Below, in pieces: positions 49,468-60,528 of a stretch of 64,000 nucleotides of DNA (within the stretch, counting starts at the first letter, position 1; every line of letters starts with the position of its first letter). This DNA comes from Blumeriella jaapii (Eukaryota > Ascomycota > Leotiomycetes > Helotiales > Drepanopezizaceae): NCBI GenBank assembly GCA_009599575.1, contig VWND01000064.1, forward strand, positions 558,001-622,000, read 5' to 3'. The position numbers and the translations under genes were made by a program. Below the pieces are notes generated by a model. That model had not been told where the DNA came from. It ran no database searches and saw only the letters and a program-made list of their open reading frames with translations.

Positions 49468-49951
49468 TGCAAGGCGAGGAATAGTACGTGAGAAGGTGCG
49501 ATGTTGGTTGGCTGGCAAGATTGGCCGGAGTTGCCAGATGTTGCGACTCGAACGCTTTCACAAGGCGGGTGGGTGGACGAGGCAGGACGAGGCTGATGAT
49601 GCATGTCGCATGTCGCATGCCGAGCGGCCGCGTTATCAGATCTCGGTTCATTCGTCCTGTACACGACAACAGTACGGACGGACGACATCTTGTCTGCGAC
49701 AAGCATGAATTGGAGTGAATTACGAATACATCGGCACCCACGTCCATAACAATACAATTGCTCTCGAGACACGCCAGTACTGTCCTAAACAACAGCAAGT
49801 GCTCATCAATCCCTCAGTCCATCTCAATAATCAATACTCGAAAGTAGCCCCTGCCAGTGTTCTCCACTGCAGGGCAAGCCGAGACCTCTGACGGCGAAGC
49901 TGAGTACCACAGATGATGGTTGACTCGGTTTGCCTCTGGCTACTGCCTCCC
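49468..49951. promoter_or_regulatory. MED1 promoter region
   Basis: 484 bases between the MED1 start and the next stop codon, with no gene seen. Short GCATGTCGCATGTCGCATGC repeat at about 49602-49621. Confidence 0.45.
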
Positions 49952-52087
49952 CTACGAGATTCCAGATGTCGAGTCAGAGTCCGACATGTTGGCGAGGTTG
50001 TGTCGCTCCTCGAAAACCTTCTTCTCCTTCTTGTACAGCAGCAACTCCTCCAATTTCTGCTGTATCTCGCTTGCATTCTTTTCTCGCTTCGCCCTCTTCG
50101 GCAGCGGACTGGGCGCAGCTGGGGGAATCAACTTGCCTGTCATTGGATATTTTGCCATGAATTTGTCCAAGAGCGACGATGCCCAAGCTGGTTGAAGGGC
50201 CTCGGCAGTCCGACCGTGCTCTGATTGACTCGGGATCCGTCGCGGGAACGGATTGTACTTCTTCTCTCGTGGCGTGCGTGCAATTTGTATCTTGGGATCA
50301 TTCGCCTGGGGCAGAGGCATCTGAGGGACAGGCATCTGGGGGGGAGACATAGTCGGGAGAGGCATAAAAGTTATTGGGCACCACTCTGGGAGATGCAGAG
50401 GACACCAACTCGGATGCAGGGCAGGTGCATTGAAGTTTGGTACAGGAATCCATGCCGGGGGCAAAGTCTGCGCCTGAAAATCGATCTGTGGCTTCACTGG
50501 GGCCAAATGTTGTTCCTGGGTCTCTTCTAGGGCCTGAGAGCCAAACCCAAGTTCCCCGGGTGTACTTCGAAGCCAGTCGTTGAGCATGTCTGAGATTTGG
50601 GAGACACCATCCCCACCCGCAGGAAGCTTGTCAGTATTGACCCATATTGGCTCTTGTTGCTTTGCTGAAGGGGCTGTTGGGACATTGCCATTGCGCACTC
50701 GGAGTGCAGGAGGAATGTACTTGTTTGGTTTACCAGTGTATGGATACTCAATGGTCTCTTCACTCGTCGGATGACGCCGCTTTCGTTGCACATGCAAGGG
50801 AACCTGTGAAGGTTGTGGGACGTTCTCTTTCTGTGGAGAGATACGAGCCTTGACGTCGGCAAAGTTCCGATACACCGGCGCCGCTGGGTTCAATCTCTTT
50901 GCGGGCGAGGCGCTTTCCTTGTTGTTCTTCCAGGACTTCGAAGTCATGGGCATCTCGGTGCTCTCATCCCGGAGCTTGATTTCCCCCAGAGGCTTTCTAT
51001 CCTTCTTTGGCCTTGTGATAACGACGGATTCATCACTGCTCTCAGCATACTTTATTGCCTCCAAGATTTTCTGCAACTTTTGCCGGTCATCTTTTGTCAA
51101 TTCGGTAGCCTTATGGGCCAGGTCCATGAGACTGTCATGCAATGTCTTTGTGGGCGAGGCCATCTGCTGCCCTAGCAGCTCTTTCGGAGTTCCATATAAA
51201 TCTGCCTGAGACTTGTTGGTGATTGCGGCTAATGGACCGAGTTCCACGACCGCGGGATCCCACTTGACGGATTTGACGTCAGGTCGACGAGACCGACGGT
51301 AGTGCTCTCGGCGCTCTAGGAATGATAGCATTTTATACTCAACACCATCTTCACTCGACTCTCCGTCTGCATGAAATGGTGAGTCTCCAGCTTGAACAGA
51401 AATTGGGTACTCATTATCAGATACGGTGCGGGCATTGTCAAGGCTTCTGGAAACAGGTGGCGAGCTTTTCATCTTCTGTAGCATGATCGCCTGCTCGTGA
51501 TTCGCAGCTGATGTCGGGCTCGGAACCAAGCTGGTGTGTTGTATCTCATCGTAGTGGGACGGAAGGGTTTTCGGAAATGGTGTATTTTCCTTATCGGAGT
51601 CACCGTCGGAGAAAGTGGTCGAGGCAAGGCACGCATTGGTTGGTGGCCCCGAGTCACACACATCATTTCCCCGGCTTGCTGGAGGAAGTTGCACCTTGAT
51701 CGAGCGATTGCGCACAGTTCGAGCCATTCTGCTCACGGTGGCACGAGAGCTCTGTTTGAAAGTAGCTCTGGAGACCGTTGCTGGAGACGGCTTGGGAGGA
51801 GATCTGTCAGTGGTGCGACTGCCAGGCATGGCTTTCAATGATGCAAGAGGTCGTCTGGGAGGCGTGGGAAATGGCCCCCGCTTTGGTGTGGTTTCGCGTG
51901 CGCTGGCAAGACCTCCTACTTCCTTCTTGGGGCTCCGAATCTTCATCCGGGCCGGAGATTTCGACGTGTCTGACGTAGGGGCAACCCACGCTGGCTGACC
52001 CTTGGTTGGTACATTCTCGTTATCGACTGGGTTTCTGTTTCTCTTGCTACCGCCCTGATTCTCACGGGCCTTCTCAGGGTGGACCAT
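49952..52087 (-). CDS. Disordered hypothetical protein with two KEN boxes
   Basis: Single long frame of 711 residues, beginning MVHPEKARENQGGSKRN. I do not recognise the family. It is rich in P, S, K and Q with no membrane segment or catalytic motif. Two KEN tripeptides, each in a K-E-N-x-P context (residues 166-168 in DSDKENTP, and about residue 425 in SPQKENVP), plus an RRPL sequence, resemble degrons read by the anaphase-promoting complex. Many S/T-P sites suit cyclin-dependent kinases. A possibly folded patch lies around LSFLERREHYRRSRRPDV and KWDPAVVELGPLAA. The C-terminus has a predicted coiled stretch (LEELLLYKKEKKVFEERHN). A cell-cycle role is inference. The true start might lie in an upstream exon. 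Confidence 0.6.
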   Translation of the reverse strand: MVHPEKARENQGGSKRNRNPVDNENVPTKGQPAWVAPTSDTSKSPARMKIRSPKKEVGGLASARETTPKRGPFPTPPRRPLASLKAMPGSRTTDRSPPKPSPATVSRATFKQSSRATVSRMARTVRNRSIKVQLPPASRGNDVCDSGPPTNACLASTTFSDGDSDKENTPFPKTLPSHYDEIQHTSLVPSPTSAANHEQAIMLQKMKSSPPVSRSLDNARTVSDNEYPISVQAGDSPFHADGESSEDGVEYKMLSFLERREHYRRSRRPDVKSVKWDPAVVELGPLAAITNKSQADLYGTPKELLGQQMASPTKTLHDSLMDLAHKATELTKDDRQKLQKILEAIKYAESSDESVVITRPKKDRKPLGEIKLRDESTEMPMTSKSWKNNKESASPAKRLNPAAPVYRNFADVKARISPQKENVPQPSQVPLHVQRKRRHPTSEETIEYPYTGKPNKYIPPALRVRNGNVPTAPSAKQQEPIWVNTDKLPAGGDGVSQISDMLNDWLRSTPGELGFGSQALEETQEQHLAPVKPQIDFQAQTLPPAWIPVPNFNAPALHPSWCPLHLPEWCPITFMPLPTMSPPQMPVPQMPLPQANDPKIQIARTPREKKYNPFPRRIPSQSEHGRTAEALQPAWASSLLDKFMAKYPMTGKLIPPAAPSPLPKRAKREKNASEIQQKLEELLLYKKEKKVFEERHNLANMSDSDSTSGIS

Positions 52088-52205
52088 CGTGGCCGAGGGA
52101 GAAAGTCCGATAGACGAGGTGATTCGTGAGAAGGAGGACTAGGACCAGAGGTCAGATTGATCCGAGATAAGCGAACGTGGCGACAATGGCAGTTGTCGTC
52201 GTGCT

Positions 52206-52574
52206 CTACGATCCTATGCCCACTGGCAACGAGTCGAGTTCGACCTTGTCCGATGCTTGGTTGGTAACCTCTCCTAGAGACTGTCAGGCCCTGTGGTATG
52301 TCGGCATCATAGAGGAGAGGGACAATGGATGATGATGATGAGACGTACGCTTGATGACAAGATATCGAGTCGACGTTCTGTCGATATCTATCTCCGCCCT
52401 GTCACGAAGAGGAACCTGATCAATCAACGCGAGATCGTCGCTCCAGCGGCCAGGTAAAGTCGAGCAGGGCTCGTCCCTCTCTCGATCCAATGAGCACCCG
52501 AAGAGCGGAAGCAACTCCTCAAAGCCGGGATTGCAGTGGTATAAAGCGATGTTTCCGGCCTGTTTTCTATCCAA
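52206..52574 (-). CDS. Possible small spliced gene or 5' exon, unknown
   Basis: Exon 52574-52349 starts MDRKQAGNIALYHCNPGFEE and can be joined through a canonical GTACGT...TAG intron to 52273-52206, giving 97 residues that end SLPVGIGS. No family is recognised. It could instead be an upstream exon of the KEN-box gene, but no in-frame join to that gene was found. Coding status is doubtful. Confidence 0.2.
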
Positions 52575-53092
52575 GAACGTTTAACGCTAGCTAGCTAGAG
52601 CACTGTCGAGAATGATGGTGTTGCAAGTACCAATGGTGGTTCGGTGATGTGTGAGAGGAGAAGCAGAACGCCGGAGATGCCGGTGGTAACTTGCATCTGA
52701 GGGTTTCGGGGCTGGAAGTCGTGACCTGGCTGGTGAGCGCCGAGATGGAGAAAGAAGGAACCACTAACATCGAATCGACGAACAGGAGCCAAACTCTCGC
52801 TTAAATTTGATGCCCCGAGCAATTGTTTACGAAGTCAAGCGAGCCCCTATCAACCTCACTGTTTTAGAAGCGCTGAATCGATACGTCTAGGACAACAAGA
52901 CTTCGCAAAGTGCAGGAGGCAATTCAATTCATGAGCAAAGTTAAACACGCTACAGATTCAACTTTGGAACCAAAGACGTTAACTCCGCGAATAGGACAAC
53001 CGTACCAATCCAGCCACACCCACCTACTGTACCTCCTCTACACAGCCGTAGCATGCGTAGTAAGCCATTGGGCAAAAGCGATCTACAAACAG
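52575..53092. other. Intergenic, nothing recognised
   Basis: About 500 bases between the doubtful small gene and the AIM24 stop codon; no gene, RNA or repeat seen. Confidence 0.4.
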
Positions 53093-54507
53093 TCAGCAAC
53101 CCAGCTCCACATACACATCAAAAGCATAATCTACCGGGTTCCTCGTCTGCAAAAACACCGTCCCAGGACCAGTAAACTTGCACACCAAGCCCTCCCCAGA
53201 CGACAGGCCCGAGATGATGCCGCCTGACGTTACGCGTTCGAGGATGTATTTCGTGTTCCACGCCACCAAGTGGCCGTTATCCACAATGTATCTCTCGCCA
53301 TCCGCAAGCTGCTTCTCATCAGCACTCGATCCCCGGCATTCAGGCAAATGCGAGTACTCACATCCTTCCTGATGATGGCGCCCAAGCTTGTGATCCACAA
53401 CAGCCCGTTCCCGCTCATTCGATACACAAACATGCCCTCCCCAGAGAACATCGCCTTCCCGATGCCCTGTCTCTTGTACTCCTTCACCACGCCCTGCGTG
53501 CACGCCAGGAACGCGTCGCGGCCGACAGTCCACTGCTCATTGCCGGCAAGGTGGATGTTTGTGATGTCGCCGAGCGAGGGCGGTGCTAGGAGGAGTTCTC
53601 CAGGACCAGTGAAAGTCGAATGTGCCATCTCGCCGCCGATGAGCAGTTTCTTCATCGAGAACTTGAAGTTGCCCTTCAGTGTCACGGTAGGCGTCATGGA
53701 GATCATGGCGCCTGTCTTGCATTAGCCCCTTTCCTTCTCCCCTCTCTCAAGCACAAATCCCTGGAAGAGAATCGTAAAACAGGAATGAAAGGCAGCTCAC
53801 CAGGTCGGACATTCAAAGGGCATCCCACCGCAAGTTGGCACGTGAGAATGCTATTGGTATCCCGATGACTGATCCTATAACTGCCGCCATTGAATGTCCC
53901 AACATCATCCTGGGTCGTGCTAGCACCCACAAAGTGCCCAGCCGCCATCGCTCCATGGTCCAAATTCTGAGCCACGCTCACATTCAAAGCTGGTTTCTCG
54001 ACCGGGTAATCTACTTCTTGGTGTGCGTAGGTCTGTTGCTGGGGAGAAGGCTGCTCGTACGTAGGAGAAGGTTGTGTCTGTCCCTGGGCTGGAGCCACTG
54101 GTTGCTGGTAGGACGTGCGGTGAGAGATGTTCGGGGTTGGACTCTGATACTGCTGTTGCACCTGGACGGGGAATTGCTGTTGAGTGGGAGACTGGTATTG
54201 TTGCTGGACTTGAGGAGGCGTGGATTGGGCTGGTGGTGGGGGGTAGGAAGTGCCTGACTGAGGAGGGGATGCTGTCTGTGGTGGGGGAGGGTAGTACGTG
54301 GTTTGAGGCTGGATCGTTTGCGTTGCAGGCGGCGAGGACGGAGGGGGTGCATATTGCTGCTGCTGAGCTGCGGACGATGTCAGTCCCAGACATTTGCCAA
54401 CTGTTCAAACTGAGTTTCACCTCCATTCCCACCTGGAGGAGCTTTACAGAAATTAGCCTTGCAATTCAACCGGCGAGGCTGGTGGACTCACGAGGATAGT
54501 ATGACAT
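53093..54507 (-). CDS. AIM24 family protein with P/Q-rich N-terminus
   Basis: Exons 54507-54492, a 9-base exon 54441-54433, 54367-53801, 53711-53362, 53311-53093 give 386 residues. All joins keep phase. The start [19 protein letters not shown] opens about 150 residues rich in P, Q, S and T. The C-terminal half is the AIM24 (DUF124 / TIGR00266) beta-sandwich: [92 protein letters not shown]. Yeast Aim24 sits in the inner mitochondrial membrane and helps MICOS, but this protein has no mitochondrial presequence. The P/Q-rich head suggests the cytosolic branch of the family. Confidence 0.85.
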
Positions 54508-55631
54508 GTTGACGATTTACGGATCCCCCAATCGCTTTTGGGCTGCCGTATTTATAAGCAGAACACCTTCTGACCAAATACAAAGCTTCAAAGACCAGGA
54601 AAGAGTTGTATCGCCGGCTTAGACTTGATGGCCGTCAGCTCCAGCCTCGCTCAGCCCTCAGTCACACCCCGCCTTTGCGAATAAGTACTCACGGATATTC
54701 AGCCCGTCTGTCGTAAGCACTTGCTCCAACGTCCTCACGAACGTGAAAATGCAAATCTCGGAATATCGGTGCCTCGAAAACACGCAAAAATGATCATGTA
54801 AGAAGAAACAACGAAGAGAAAGGACGAGAAAAAGAGACACAAGAGCTTCCAAGAGGACGCGCTACCAGCACCTATCAGATCCCTGGCGCGTCCGTCCACG
54901 AGGGGTGGTAGGCTGAGTCTATTTCCATACCTGCAACCTGCTCAGATCAGCATGTAGGTGTGAATGGGAAAGGCCGCTGGCCAGGACTCAGTTGCCCAAT
55001 GACAAGCCAAGTTTGGTCCTTGGAGTTGTACAGAGAAGGTCTGTAACGGAGCCGGGCGCTTAGAAGTCGAGACTAGCGTCAGCGGACCTTGGCGCGGTTA
55101 TTTGTGACTGTCCTGATCCGTCACCTCATCTTGGAAGAACAAGGCCAAGTCAGCTTGATGTGAAGCCTCGCTCGATACACTTGGAAGAAGCAGAAGCAGG
55201 AGAGCCACATTGAAAATGAGAGCGCTATTGCATCGCGCAGTGAGGGCAGACAGCGCTGCGCAAAATCAGGTAGTGCTTAACACGTCCCACATAAAAGATC
55301 ATGGTAGGGAGGCTCTTACCACAAATTCAATATTGCCTCAAGGTGGAATTCTAGCCTTTGGATTTACTCTGGGACCGCGAGTACACATAAAACACAGATT
55401 AGGCCGATGCATAGGCCAAGTAGCATCTGGGATCTTCAGCACACGAGTGTCTTTGCTCAAATACCTTCGTCATTTCCTGCATCATCTAACGGTGTGTTTA
55501 CCGGTATGCACTTTTTGTTGAGACTCGCCAGATACCGCCTCAAGGACAATAAGTCCAAGCCCAAGCTGTAATTACTATGCCTCCCGCCCAACACTCCCAT
55601 AAGAAACCATCGTAGCAGCAAATCCTCCGAT
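54508..55631. other. Convergence-free intergenic region, nothing recognised
   Basis: 1.1 kb between the AIM24 start and the eIF2-beta stop. Open frames are short, none has family resemblance, and no repeat stands out. Confidence 0.5.
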
Positions 55632-56809
55632 CTAACCTTGCTGTCTGCGTCTCTTTCCGACCTGGGCAGAGAAACCGGTCTTGATGGCCGTGACGGAGCG
55701 TCGGGATCCACACGAGTTGCAGGTGATGAAGTACAGTCTGTTCTCTCCTTTGTTCAGCTCGGTGTCGGGGGATCGGCAGGTCTTGCAGGTAACATATTCC
55801 ACTGCCAACGATTAGTCTGTGCTCCTCACACCGAGAGGAAGAGGGGGCCCACTGATATATCTTCTCAGGACATTCTCGATCTGCTTCTGCTGGAAACGAC
55901 CCTTGATGACCAGACGTCTGCTACCATCGACGGAACCGCTCGTACCCAACTCAGCAAACAGATAGGAAGTGACATGCTCGTCGGTTCTCTTCATGCGCTT
56001 GCAGATCTCTGCAATGTTGGCGAAGATCGTCTTCTTGTTTCCTTCACGCAGACATTGGGGAGGTGGGATCTTGTAACTTCTTGAGCCGCTGGACGCGTGA
56101 TCGGGGTTCTTCTGGGCAAGGAGGACGAAGAATCTAGACAGCAGTTGATCGTAGGGGAGCTTGATCTCGGAGTCGTGTTGCCAGATGCCCGTGCCCTTCT
56201 CCATATCGCCCTGGTCAACGACCTTCTTCTCGGTGGCAGCCTCGGCGGGGGTCTCTCCCTCCTCATCACCATCGACAGCGAGCGCCGCGATCTTGGCCGC
56301 GAAGTCGTCCTCGGTCTCCTTGGGTTTCTTGCTCTTCTTCTTCTTCTTCATCGATGAGAGATCCAGTCCGCCATCCTCAGCAGCAGCCGCCTCGCCACCT
56401 TCGCCCTCACCCTCAGCGTCGTCACCCTTGGGCTTCTTGCTCTTCTTCTTCTTCATGCCCTTCAACATGGCCGCGACATCGTCATCCTGCGCAGGCTCGC
56501 CAGCACCGTTCTCGACACCTTAGAATGGGTCAGCAAATGGCCCAGAGTCTTCGAAAGAGGCGGCGTACTTGGTGAGTGCGACTGCGCCGTGTCCTTTGTA
56601 TCATCTGCGGCGTCCGTCATGGTGACTGCACCGTTCCCGTCGACCACTGTAGCTCCTTCGTCGAATGTCACTGACTTGCGCGGCTTAGGCTCGTTATCCG
56701 AGATGTCCTGGGAGCGGTGTCAAAATTTTGTTGTTGTGTAACGGCAGCGGGTGAAGCCTCGAATTAGGTGGGGTATCAAGAAAATAGGCAAACTTACTGT
56801 GTCCGCCAT
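55632..56809 (-). CDS. sui3: Translation initiation factor eIF2 subunit beta
   Basis: Four exons: 56809-56798 (only MADT), 56707-56569, 56518-55853, 55801-55632, giving 328 residues. Two lysine blocks (KKKKSKKPK, twice) are the K-boxes that bind eIF5 and eIF2B. The core is [80 protein letters not shown]. The C-terminus has the C2-C2 zinc ribbon (CKTC, then CNSC). It is part of the ternary complex that brings initiator tRNA to the ribosome. The last short exon supplies the zinc ribbon. The gene is head-to-head with the MIM2-like gene across 471 bases. Confidence 0.97.
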
Positions 56810-57280
56810 GATTGCGGTTGGGGTGAACTATTCTGGCACGAGGGATTTCGCAGGAAGAACTCTTTTAGACTTCGGAATCTTTCGCTGGGATGTGTAGATT
56901 CTGTGAGAGAGAGGTGTATGTGGGAAGATTCCGGGGACAATCGCGCGCACAATAAGTACTCTGTCTGTACTGTACTTCGGAGTAGCCTCTCGATGAGTCA
57001 AACAGGTCACGTGACCGAGGATAGAAAACGCTCAGACCATAGAAAGTGGCGACATGGTGACATCGGCTCTCCGTACCGTACCGTATGTAAGACCGGCGGG
57101 AAGCCCAAGCTTCGAATTCGAGCTGCCATCGAGGATATATGTGAGTCTGAAAACAAACTCTCTGCACCGGCAGCCTCGTCCGCCTTTCCATCTCCCTTCA
57201 ACAACTCAATGTATCAACGCTGCCGGCGGTAGCGCTTCCGTGCTTCTCCATTCACACCACTCTCAGCTCAGGCACAAATC
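56810..57280. promoter_or_regulatory. Shared promoter of eIF2-beta and MIM2-like genes
   Basis: 471 bases between divergent starts, containing a 12-bp perfect palindrome GGTCACGTGACC at 57005-57016 and GTACC words at about 57076-57090. Confidence 0.55.
57005..57016. promoter_or_regulatory. GGTCACGTGACC palindrome (extended E-box)
   Basis: A perfect 12-bp palindrome with a CACGTG core, roughly central between two divergent start codons. It matches the Cbf1-type consensus and is the best regulatory site of the window. Binding is inferred. Confidence 0.5.
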
Positions 57281-57723
57281 ATGTCGCTTTCCGACTCGTT
57301 CATCGTCGCCTCCGCCTCCGCCTCCGCCTCCCCCGACTCCTCCTATGACCCCGACGAAATCGACTCTCTGCCCTCCTCCCTCGACAGCAGCGACCTCGAG
57401 TCCTCCGACGGGACCGGCCATGTGTCGGACGCACAGAAGGAGTGGGAGGCGAGTCTGCAGCAGCTGGAGCTGGTGCTGACCATGGTGATTGTGCCGTACG
57501 CCGGGAAATACTTTGGCAGGAAATTCGCTTACTGGAGTGTGTATCTTTTCTTGTCTGATCAACGGACCTCGTGAGGAACGGTTCTTCATGAAGACTATCA
57601 CTAATGCTGTGTGTGGCAGGTTGGGCGAAGTACATGCAGTGGATGTACCCAGTCGAAGTGAGAATTACGAGTTCGTCGACTTTCACGGCGGCAGGTGCTG
57701 TGGAGGCTGCGGCGTCGATTTGA
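57281..57723 (+). CDS. MIM2-like mitochondrial outer-membrane import protein
   Basis: Two exons, 57281-57536 and 57620-57723, give 119 residues. The first 60 are acidic and Ser/Asp-rich. Then comes KEWEASLQQLELVLTMVIVP, a short hydrophobic segment, and FGRKFAYWSWAKYMQWMYPV, the conserved core of fungal Mim2. With Mim1 this small protein forms the complex that inserts alpha-helical proteins into the mitochondrial outer membrane. The intron falls inside the conserved YWS-WAKY block, so without splicing the family is invisible. The identification rests on that core and on size. Confidence 0.75.
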
Positions 57724-58559
57724 AGGGCCGTCATGTGTTTGCCTAGATGAGCAATACCGAATTGAGGGCATCGAAGGGTTAGCATTGGGCACGGCGTCCG
57801 TGGGTTTGATCGAATATGTTGTAGATCAAGGCGTGTATGCTTTGTGAAGCGAGTACCAATGGTACCTAGGCGACTACGCAGCTCCATTGGGGAGACTCGG
57901 CAGTGAAGTCTGTGGCCTGAACCGCAAGAATCCGGATTGGGGTAGTTTATCCCATATATCACAGCTTCCTTAGTGAGGTAAAGGTCACCAGCAGATCAGA
58001 AATATGATAATACAGGACTAGGAGCTGGTCCCGTACCATTCAGTTTTGGTCCTTCTCGTAGATGTGGGGGGCGAATTGAAAGTTGCAACTTTTCTTCTTG
58101 GAATTCTCGAAACACTGGGAATATCTTTTGTTTTTGGTCTGCTTCGCCTTACAGCCAGTGCAAACATCACAGCATTATCAGGCCGATCGAATCTGCGCGT
58201 GTGGGTATCCACTTTGTCTTTGTTAAAAATACCCTTGTTGGATATCATGCTTCATATTTCCACGTCATTATAATACAGTATTAGGTAATTGTCGTAAACC
58301 GGTCAAGCCTACAGTAAGTGCTGGCCCAAAAGTCATCATGGTATAACATCTCGCTGCGACACGTCCTCCTTCCTCCTTCCGCTCAGCCGAAGTTTCACCA
58401 AGTTTTCTACCTGCCTCCATTACCACTCTTTCCTCAAGTTGTTGCAGATCGACATTTTAGGTTGCCTGCTGCAGATTCATGCACCTGACTCTGAAGAACT
58501 TTCCCTTGAGTCAGCATGTGCGAGTGTCCAAGGAGTCGGTGACTTACCAGGATTCTTGC
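57724..58559. other. Convergent intergenic region
   Basis: No gene seen between the MIM2-like and NCE102-like 3' ends. No repeats of note. Confidence 0.5.
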
Positions 58560-59126
58560 TTAGACTTGAGACATGACTGGTCCCCCCTTGCGGATGCCTC
58601 CACGCTTGAACGAGGGGGAGCTTCCGCTGCCCATGAAGCTCATGACCAGAGATCCAACAAAGGCAAGGAACGCAAACCAAAAGAATGCGGTGCTGGCCTG
58701 CAACTCGTGGCAACGCTTGGTCGGGTCGTGCGATCCGTTGGTCAAGCTGTTGCTGCGCACGTAACTCTAGAGCGTCACGAATCAGTGCATGTCCGAAAAG
58801 AATCAGTAGAGAAGGTGAATTACATCGTTGCCACATGAGTGTACGTGCAGCTTCGCGGCCAACACGATACCGCAGATGACGGTGAGGAGGGCGGCAACGG
58901 CATCGCCGATGAGCAGGAAGAAACCGGCACCCCAGCTCTCGTTGAAGGCCGCGGCGAAACCCCAGAGAATCACCAACATGTCGATGGCAGAGACGAACAT
59001 GGCGTAGTTGATGCTGGAGGGGTTTCCGGCAAAGGCCTCCGCGATCACATTGCCGATCAGAGACAGCGTGAGGAGGATCATCAAAAACTGGAAGGCCCGG
59101 AGGCCGAGTTGAGCGACGTTGGCCAT
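58560..59126 (-). CDS. NCE102-like MARVEL-domain eisosome protein
   Basis: Two exons, 59126-58824 and 58766-58560, give 169 residues. There are four hydrophobic helices: FQFLMILLTLSLIGNVIAEA, FVSAIDMLVILWGFAAAF, FFLLIGDAVAALLTVICGIV, and TAFFWFAFLAFVGSLVMSFM. The loop NSLTNGSHDPTKRCHELQAS and the tail GGPVMSQV are typical of fungal Nce102. In yeast the protein shapes eisosomes, responds to sphingolipid levels and was first linked to non-classical export. The start MANVAQLGLRAFQF lies directly before helix 1. Nothing odd. Confidence 0.88.
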
Positions 59127-60528
59127 GGCTGCGGGCTACGAGAGGAGCAAGGTTGGTTGAGTAAACACGAATTGCGGTTGCGAGGTTGCGCAGATTCGAC
59201 AGATAGACCGATGGATGGATCGATGCTGTGCTGTAGGAAGATAGATAGACAAGCAGATTGTGGGGTTGGATGAGGATTGGAGCGTTGGAACAGAAGAGGG
59301 AAGAGGAGGAGAAGGAGGAGGAGGAGTCTGGACTTTAAGCTTTGGGGCGTTGGCTGGTGACGGAGGACGCGGATCGGAGAGCTCAGGATGATCTCATGCG
59401 CTTAACCCTTTGCGTCAGGCCGGGGCCGGGGTGGCCAGTTCGAGTCAACGCTCCTCAGATGATGCGCTGATCTGGCTCACGGATCTGGGAATTGGATTCG
59501 CCGCGCCCATCTCTGCTGTTTTCCGCGAGATCACACGTGGCGTTCCCAGCCGCCTTCTTCTCGACGTCGCGTCACCGGATTCCCCGTGCAGTGTGTCCAG
59601 ACGCGCCGAGGGCAGGCCAGCAAGCAGCATCACGACCATACCGTACAGTTCTGTACCGTACCGTACAAGCAAAGCAGCCTTGCAGACCCTGCGCGTGAGA
59701 CTTCGATGGACGGGAATCATACTGTACTTGCAGTACGGTACCGTGCCTTCGTGCCCCCGAGTCACCGAGTCCTGAGTCGCCGCGTCGGCGCATCGTGCAA
59801 ACTCACCTCAGCAGCTCCAGTCGCTTCTCCGCATTTGCAGTTGACACGACCCGAAGCCCTAGAAGCTTCGATGACGTCGGCGGCTCCCACACGCTTCCGG
59901 CGAATCAGAGCCACCGACGTCCGTGCGGGACTGGCCTGAGGCGCGACGATCGGACCTGCTGTGAGAGAAAGAAATGGCTCTCCAGTGCTGTCAGTGTGGA
60001 CCGTCGGCCGTCGGGCCTTCAGTCTACAGTCGGTACAGGACAGTACAGTACATAGGAGATGTTGGGTCCAGTGACGTCGGGGATGACTGCTTACGTACTG
60101 AACTGTACTGTGCTGTACTGAACAGTCCTGTAGCGGCTTCTCCCACTTTGAGCACGTACAGGAAAGTATGAATCCCGTGCACGGTGCAGCCCAAGACTGT
60201 TTGTTCGTGGACTATTTCCGTGTTCATACCGTACGGGATACTATAGTACAGCACAGTACATACAGTACGTAGAGGTGGCTGCTACGGAAGTCCATCTGAG
60301 ATGACATGTGCCATGTAGACGAATCGTCATCTGCCGCTTTGGCTGGCGGATGGCGATTCCCCTCAACACCTTCTACAATCTAGCAGAGCATCTACAGTAT
60401 GTATGTATATACTGTACCGATGCACGGTAGGTGCACTATGGTCGGCCTGTTCATCGTATCCCCTCCGAGTCTCGCCGACCACACACAGATCCGACAGTAT
60501 AGTACATCCCAACTGGCCCAACGCCGCA
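59127..60528. other. Intergenic with pentamer arrays, NCE102-like to COQ2
   Basis: No gene seen. Pentamer arrays lie at 59643-59667, 60095-60129 and 60246-60269, and a GGA microsatellite at about 59299-59325. Confidence 0.55.
60095..60129. repeat. Diverged seven-unit pentamer array
   Basis: GTACT, GAACT, GTACT, GTGCT, GTACT, GAACA, GTCCT in unbroken register. It shows that the 5-base step outlasts changes at positions 2, 3 and 5. A neighbouring array lies at 59643-59667 (GTACA, GTTCT, GTACC, GTACC, GTACA). Confidence 0.85.
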
